Source: Acidobacteriota bacterium (lineage in GTDB: Bacteria; Acidobacteriota; Terriglobia; Acidiferrales; UBA7541). From it: a DNA stretch of 64,000 bases. This document shows positions 59,483 through 64,000 of this stretch, in pieces. A program made the translations under genes and the position numbers. Each line of letters starts with the position of its first letter. Position 1 is the first letter of the stretch. The notes beneath the pieces were generated by a model. The model saw only the letters and a program-made list of their open reading frames with translations, made no database searches and was not told the DNA's origin. The stretch is from assembly GCA_021788095.1 (NCBI GenBank), contig JAJYLB010000002.1, forward strand, positions 62,001 to 126,000, read 5' to 3'.

Positions 59483-61048
59483 CTATTCGTTGGGCGGCCG
59501 GATGGTGACGAAAGCCGCGCCGCCGCTCCTCGGGTCGTAGATGTAGAGGAAGACGGGTTTGTCGCCATTGGCCCGCACAGCGTCGTCATATTCGCTAACA
59601 CTGGTGACGGGCCGGCGATTCACTTCCTCGATGATGACTCCGCGCGTCAAATCCTCTGCCGCAGGACTATTGGGGTCGACCGAGGAGACAATGACGCCAT
59701 GAATACCCGTGGGCAACGGCACGTTGGACTCGCGGTTCAACGCGCTGATGACGTCGGGGGTGAGCGCTTGAACGCTTACTCCCGCCATCGGATTATTCCC
59801 GCTCGGGCCGCTGGATTCAGACGCCTGCTGGCTGCTCGGCGTGAGGCCGGAGGGGCGCTGGGTGAGCGTGAGGCTGGCCGGGAAGGTTCGGCCATTCCGA
59901 AAGACCTCCAAATGCACTATGGTTCCCGGCGGCAATTCGGTCACGTCCAGAACCAACTGGTTGCTGTCCTGCACCGGCCGGCCGTTGATTTTCAGGATCA
60001 CGTCGCCGAACTTGATTCCCGCCTTGTCCGCGGGGCCGCCCGGAGTGACCTGCAAGACCAAGGCGCCTTCGAGCTTCGGCAAGCCTAGCTGCTGCGCGTC
60101 GTCGGCCGTGAATCTCACTTGGAGGGATACACCCATCTGGCCGCGAACCACCTTGCCATGGGCGATGATCTGGTCCGCCACGTTTTTCGCGAGGTCGATG
60201 GGGATAGCGAAACCGATGCCGATGTTGCCTTGACCGCCTTCGGTCGCGATGGCCGTATCCACGCCGACCACTTGGCCTCTCGTGTTGATGAGCGGGCCGC
60301 CGGAATTGCCGTGGTTGATGGCGGCGTCGGTTTGCAAGAAGTCCCCGATGCTCAGGGAAGTGGACCCGGGCTCTACGCCACCCCGACCCTTGGCGCTGAT
60401 GATACCCATCGTCACCGTTGCGCCACCGCCCAGGTCGTTGCTGAGACCCAGAGGATTGCCCACGGCGAAGACGATATCGCCGATGTGCGCCTGGGAAGAA
60501 TCGCCCAGGGGCAACGCCGTCAGACCCGGCGCATCGATCTTGAGGACGGCGAGATCGGTTTGCTCGTCGGTGCCCAACACCGTGGCCTTGTACTGCTGGC
60601 CGTTTTCCAGGGTGACGTGAATGCCCTTGCCGTTCTTGACCACGTGGTCGTTGGTTAGGACGATTCCATCGGAGCGAATGATGAACCCCGATCCCAGCAC
60701 GGTCTCTTGCGCGGGACCCTGCTGCGGGGCCTGGAACTGGGGAAAACCGGGGAAGTTAAACTGGAACGGGCTCATTGAGGTTCTCGGGTGAACGACGATC
60801 TTCGCGGAAACCTCGACCACGCCCGGCAGGTCCGGCCGGATGACCGGGGCGAAACTATCCGGCATATTGGGCGCCTGCCCCGGCTGGGCCACGTTGTTGT
60901 TGGCGAAGGCGGGCGACAGAAGTCCGCTGGTAAAAACGGGATCGCCGTGCCGGGCGGCCCAGGAGCCGAGCACGCCTCCTGCCACCACTCCGGCCAGCAC
61001 GATCACCACGAGGTATAGCCACCGCGAGCGGGTGGCGCTGTTATTCAT
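59483..61048 (-). CDS. degP: Do-like periplasmic serine protease HtrA/DegP
   Basis: 521 residues from ATG at 61048 with AAGGAGG upstream. One N-terminal membrane helix or signal anchor (WLYLVVIVLAGVVAGGVL), then the trypsin-like domain with triad His in LTNDHVVKN, Asp in QTDLAVLKI and Ser in NHGNSGGPL, and two PDZ domains (VLQVTPGGPADKAGIKFGDV and VIVSSVDPNSPAAEDL). It degrades or refolds damaged periplasmic proteins. Its own promoter has a palindrome in the spacer. Confidence 0.94.
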   Translation of the reverse strand: MNNSATRSRWLYLVVIVLAGVVAGGVLGSWAARHGDPVFTSGLLSPAFANNNVAQPGQAPNMPDSFAPVIRPDLPGVVEVSAKIVVHPRTSMSPFQFNFPGFPQFQAPQQGPAQETVLGSGFIIRSDGIVLTNDHVVKNGKGIHVTLENGQQYKATVLGTDEQTDLAVLKIDAPGLTALPLGDSSQAHIGDIVFAVGNPLGLSNDLGGGATVTMGIISAKGRGGVEPGSTSLSIGDFLQTDAAINHGNSGGPLINTRGQVVGVDTAIATEGGQGNIGIGFAIPIDLAKNVADQIIAHGKVVRGQMGVSLQVRFTADDAQQLGLPKLEGALVLQVTPGGPADKAGIKFGDVILKINGRPVQDSNQLVLDVTELPPGTIVHLEVFRNGRTFPASLTLTQRPSGLTPSSQQASESSGPSGNNPMAGVSVQALTPDVISALNRESNVPLPTGIHGVIVSSVDPNSPAAEDLTRGVIIEEVNRRPVTSVSEYDDAVRANGDKPVFLYIYDPRSGGAAFVTIRPPNE

Positions 61049-61170
61049 TTCAATCCTCCTTCGAAATCCACCGGGCGAGGATTTTTCCCCGCTCTCGGTC
61101 AGAATCAAGACATTGGGGCCCGAAAAAAGGGTTCTGGGCGGGGGCTGGGAGAGCCCCGATCGCCACGGCT

Positions 61171-61199
61171 ATAATAGCGTTACAACTTGTAACTGTCAA
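61171..61199 (-). promoter_or_regulatory. htrA promoter with palindromic operator in the spacer
   Basis: On the minus strand: TTGACA (61199-61194), exactly 17 nt, TATTAT (61176-61171). The spacer contains the perfect palindrome GTTACAACTTGTAAC (61179-61193), which would let a repressor cover the promoter. A near-identical palindrome (GTTACACGTTGTAAC) lies at 551-565. Confidence 0.75.
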
Positions 61200-61446
61200 G
61201 GCGCATAACCCCGGTCGCGTTCGCCATCCCCCATTAGATGCCGTTTCGAGCGAAGAAAGTTCCGCGCTGGGTGCCCTCGCCGGCACCTGGTAGCACTGCG
61301 GCTCTGGCGGGGGTAGAATGTGAACTTGTTTGGGGGAAATTCGGGAGATCCCACCGTAGTCGAGCACGGCATCTGGCCGCAGTTATTCGATGAGTCCCGG
61401 CGACCGCTCCCCGAATCCTAAGAGAAAGCGAACAAGGAGGATTAAG

Positions 61447-62091
61447 ATGGCTCCATCGGCTCCGCAAACCGCTCAGATCTTCCCTCACCAGCTTCCACCG
61501 TTGCCCTACGCGTACGATGCGCTAGAGCCTTATATCGACAAGATGACCATGGAGATTCACTACACCAAGCATCATGGCGGATACGTCAACAACCTCAACA
61601 AGGCCCTGGAAGGCCACACCGACTTGCAGAAGCTCTCCGTGGCCGAACTGCTCTCGGGGCTCGGCCAGGTGCCCGAGGCCATCCGCACCACCGTCCGCAA
61701 CAACGGCGGCGGACACTTGAACCATTCCCTGTTTTGGAAGCTGATGAAGAAGGGAGGCGGCGGCGAGCCCAAGGGAGAACTGGCCGAGGCGATTGGGAAG
61801 GCTTTTGGATCCTTCTCCGATTTCCGGCAGAAATTCACCGCCGCGGCGCTCGGCCGCTTCGGGTCCGGCTGGGCCTGGCTCATGCTGAAACAGGGACAAC
61901 TCACCATCGAGTCCACTGCCAACCAGGACAACCCGGTCGTCGAAGGCGCTCGGCCGGTGGTCGGGCTCGACGTCTGGGAGCACGCCTACTACCTGAAGTA
62001 TCAGAACCGGCGAAACGAATATATCGAGAGCTGGTGGCACGTGGTGAATTGGGAGCAGGCGGCGCAGAACTTTCAAGAAGCGAAGAAGTAA
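61447..62091 (+). CDS. sodB: Superoxide dismutase, Fe/Mn type
   Basis: 214 residues from ATG at 61447 with AAGGAGG 8 nt upstream. The metal ligands are His in [17 protein letters not shown], His in NHSLFW, and Asp/His in [17 protein letters not shown]. The family converts superoxide to oxygen and peroxide. Residues do not fix Fe or Mn, so sodA is an equal possibility. No signal peptide. Confidence 0.95.
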   Translation: MAPSAPQTAQIFPHQLPPLPYAYDALEPYIDKMTMEIHYTKHHGGYVNNLNKALEGHTDLQKLSVAELLSGLGQVPEAIRTTVRNNGGGHLNHSLFWKLMKKGGGGEPKGELAEAIGKAFGSFSDFRQKFTAAALGRFGSGWAWLMLKQGQLTIESTANQDNPVVEGARPVVGLDVWEHAYYLKYQNRRNEYIESWWHVVNWEQAAQNFQEAKK

Positions 62092-62109
62092 TGGAATTTG
62101 CCGCGCGTG

Positions 62110-62330
62110 CCCTCCTGCCCGCGCCAGAGATTGAAGGGCCTGTGTGGCAACTGGCCGATGCAGGCTTCAGCGGCTAAGGCCGCCTTGGCGATGAACTGCT
62201 TACGGCACGTCTGAAGCCGTGCCCTTCTCAAAATCGCGTTCCCGAAGCGTCGAAAACCGCGCCCGGCCCACCCTTACGGCAGTCCCGTCCCGAACGTTCG
62301 GGATTCGGGACGCCGTAAGGGTGGGCACCC
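62110..62330. repeat. REP-like palindromes and a 59-bp cruciform
   Basis: CAGCGGCTAAGGCCGCC (about 62168-62184), ACGGCACGTCTGAAGCCGTGCC (62203-62224), then a large palindrome with 15-bp arms (62266-62280 and 62312-62326) enclosing CCCGAACGTTCGGG. No gene between sod and the transporter. Confidence 0.6.
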
Positions 62331-62406
62331 AAAGAACACGCGGGATTCCCCGGTCCGCTTCAGTTTCAGAGATTTACGCCGGGCAAAGCCCTAGGTGATA
62401 GGCGCT

Positions 62407-63744
62407 TCAGGGGTGCAGGCCCAGGGCGTATTCGGCCGCCAGAATTCCCATGGCCGCCGCCGTTGTAACCAGCGTGACCACAACTCCCACCCGCACGAAT
62501 TCGCCGAAGCCCACACCCGGTCCTCGGGCCTGCGTCTGCTGAACTACGATCAGGCTGGCGACCGAGCCGAAGGGAGTCAAGTTGCCGGCCAGAGTGGCGG
62601 TGCAGGCAAGCGTTAACCAGACGAAGTGCGGGTGGGGAAAACGCGAGACCAGCGGCCGGAACAGCAGGACCGCCGGCACGTTGCTCACCAGGTTTCCGAG
62701 GACGAGCATGGCCCCGCTGATGCCGAAAAGCTGGCTCATCGGTCTCCCGGCAAGCCACGGCTCGAACAACCCCACGACGCGATCGATCGCTCCCGAAGCC
62801 GACAGGCCCCGGATCACCACGAAGAGCGAAGCGAAAAACAGCAGCAACTCCCAATCCACCCGCTGATGGATTTCGCCCGACCGAACCCGTCCCAGCACCA
62901 GAATCACCGCCGCCACGGACACCGCTACCAGGGGAAACGAGTAACCCTTCACCCACAGCACGAGCACCAGCAACGCCGCCGCCCCGCACTTCCACAGCAA
63001 GCTCCGCTGAAGCTTGACGGGGAGCGGCGCCGGGCGCTTCGGGAGCGGCCCGAAGACTTGCCGGCGAAACATGACCGCCAAAACGCCTAGTTCGAGTCCC
63101 AACCCCACGAGAGATACCGGCGCCAGATGGGCCAGGAAATCGAGGAAGGTGAAGTGCGCCGCGACGCCTACCAATGCGTTTTGGGGATTTCCGGTAACCG
63201 ACATGGCCGAGCCGATATTGGCCGCCAAGGCCAGCGCGATGGCGTAGGGCGCGATGGGGAGATCGAGTTCGGCAGTCACCGCCAGGACCAGCGGCGCGAA
63301 AATCAGGCAGATGGTGTCGTTGACGAAAAAAGCCGAAAGGATGCCGGCCGTGAACACCACCAGCGCCAGCAACTCGAACCGCGTCCGCGCCACCCGCGTC
63401 ACCGCCGCCGCCACCCAATGGAAGAATCCCGATACCTGGAAATGAGCGACCAGAATCATCATTCCGAGGAGGAACGCCAGGGTACCCCAGTCAATCGCCG
63501 CTACCGCTTGCCCAGCCGTGATCGATCCCGCGAGCACCATGGCCACCGCACCGCAAAAGGCCGCTGCCGTCCGGTCCAGATACAGCCCCACGTTGCTTTC
63601 GATCGCGATCAGCCCGTAGGCGACGAGGAAGATGGTGATGGGAAACCAATGGAGATGCGTGGCGGGCGTCACGGTAGCGAGCAGGCTACCGAGTCTCGCA
63701 CAAAAGCGCGGCGGGGCAAAGCGCTCCGGCGGTGCCCGAGGCAA
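62407..63744 (-). CDS. SLC13/ArsB-type ion transporter
   Basis: 445 residues with about 11-12 membrane helices. It has the ion-transporter fold with two internal repeats, each holding a hallmark loop: FFVNDTICLIFAP and SVTGNPQNALVG in the first half, NLVSNVPAVLLF and NLTPFGSVASLIV in the second. This fits the ArsB/NhaD or SLC13 (DASS) group of sodium-coupled anion or proton exchangers. The start at 63744 is uncertain, as the first 25 residues are not hydrophobic. Confidence 0.85.
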   Translation of the reverse strand: MPRAPPERFAPPRFCARLGSLLATVTPATHLHWFPITIFLVAYGLIAIESNVGLYLDRTAAAFCGAVAMVLAGSITAGQAVAAIDWGTLAFLLGMMILVAHFQVSGFFHWVAAAVTRVARTRFELLALVVFTAGILSAFFVNDTICLIFAPLVLAVTAELDLPIAPYAIALALAANIGSAMSVTGNPQNALVGVAAHFTFLDFLAHLAPVSLVGLGLELGVLAVMFRRQVFGPLPKRPAPLPVKLQRSLLWKCGAAALLVLVLWVKGYSFPLVAVSVAAVILVLGRVRSGEIHQRVDWELLLFFASLFVVIRGLSASGAIDRVVGLFEPWLAGRPMSQLFGISGAMLVLGNLVSNVPAVLLFRPLVSRFPHPHFVWLTLACTATLAGNLTPFGSVASLIVVQQTQARGPGVGFGEFVRVGVVVTLVTTAAAMGILAAEYALGLHP

Positions 63745-63851
63745 AGGAGGCGGAGGAACGGTTGCTTTTCTAGAAACGCGGCGGGAAATTTCTCCGAAGA
63801 GGCATAGCCCGCAGCTTTACCGCAGTGGGCCCGATCCCGATAATGGGTCGC

Positions 63852-64000
63852 ATGCCAAAAACCTGCCTTGACGACCGCGCCGAGTGCGGCGAAAGCGCCC
63901 CCGCCGGGGAGGCCGCGCCTGGCGCCCGGTTCGAGCACGACACGCGCTGGCGGGTGCTGCGGCGCAATCTGCGCGGCGCCATCCAAGCGATCCGGACGCA
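63852..64000 (+). CDS. Start of a gene cut by the right edge
   Basis: An open frame from ATG at 63852 (ATG at 63843 is also in frame) continues to the end: MPKTCLDDRAECGESAPAGE, then RFEHDTRWRVLRRNLRG. It may be a membrane protein whose first helix is beyond the edge. Product not recognised; only 49 codons visible. Confidence 0.4.
   Translation, partial: MPKTCLDDRAECGESAPAGEAAPGARFEHDTRWRVLRRNLRGAIQAIRT

Noticed and set aside
63669-63986. 105-codon minus-strand frame at the right edge
   Set aside because: Overlaps the start of the transporter and the plus-strand partial gene; no domain.

Overview
The window looks like a chromosomal stretch of a high-GC, Gram-negative (diderm) bacterium, most likely an Acidobacteriota member. 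The grounds are a BamA-like / SurA-like / TamB-like outer-membrane operon, an ATP synthase operon with tandem b' and b subunits, many short secreted or membrane proteins of acidobacterial style, and intergenic regions crowded with REP-like palindromes. The assignment is inferred from gene content and style; no database search was possible.

Region by region. 1-430: start of a zinc-finger/HTH protein that runs off the left edge. 909-9481: Gfo/Idh/MocA oxidoreductase, a CPBP protease remnant, an SDR plus a DapA-family lyase divergent from a GntR/FCD regulator (perfect operator between them), then proline dehydrogenase, an APC permease and a Ser/Cys-type proline-racemase-family enzyme; together these suggest a (hydroxy)proline uptake and catabolism locus. 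9610-23521: housekeeping and envelope genes (galE, alpha/beta hydrolase, AhpD-like protein, CDF efflux pump, STAS protein, DUF1015, phosphoglycolate phosphatase, a sugar-nucleotide epimerase with an apparent ATT start, DUF3108, nucleotide-sugar dehydrogenase, BON protein). 23986-30219: ATP synthase operon b'-b-delta-alpha-gamma-beta-epsilon with a good sigma70-type promoter and a palindromic element lodged between atpH and atpA. 30309-34132: yebC-ruvC-secreted protein-HAD operon and a ThiF/MoeB-type E1 enzyme. 34247-45295: Omp85 protein, SurA-like chaperone, TamB, pcm, a GT2 glycosyltransferase, and an SSS symporter with its DUF3311 partner (apparent ATC start).

45551-57533 is a mobile region. 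An intact tRNA-Val(GAC) at 57457-57533 is fused to a tyrosine integrase, and its 3' end is repeated at 51595-51646 and again at 45551-45595. This gives two tandem islands. The left one carries a 977-residue UvrD-like helicase with a novel-looking N-terminus and TPR-like tail, an ISL3 transposase remnant and a small-gene operon. The right one carries a coupled cassette of XRE/DUF5681/unknown small genes, a serine recombinase, two unknown genes, and an array of six short palindromes sharing a TTATA core but with co-varying arms next to the integrase.

57866-64000: two neighbouring genes decayed by internal deletion (creatininase, POT peptide transporter), then HtrA with a promoter whose spacer holds a perfect palindrome, Fe/Mn superoxide dismutase, an SLC13/ArsB-type transporter and the start of a truncated gene at the right edge.
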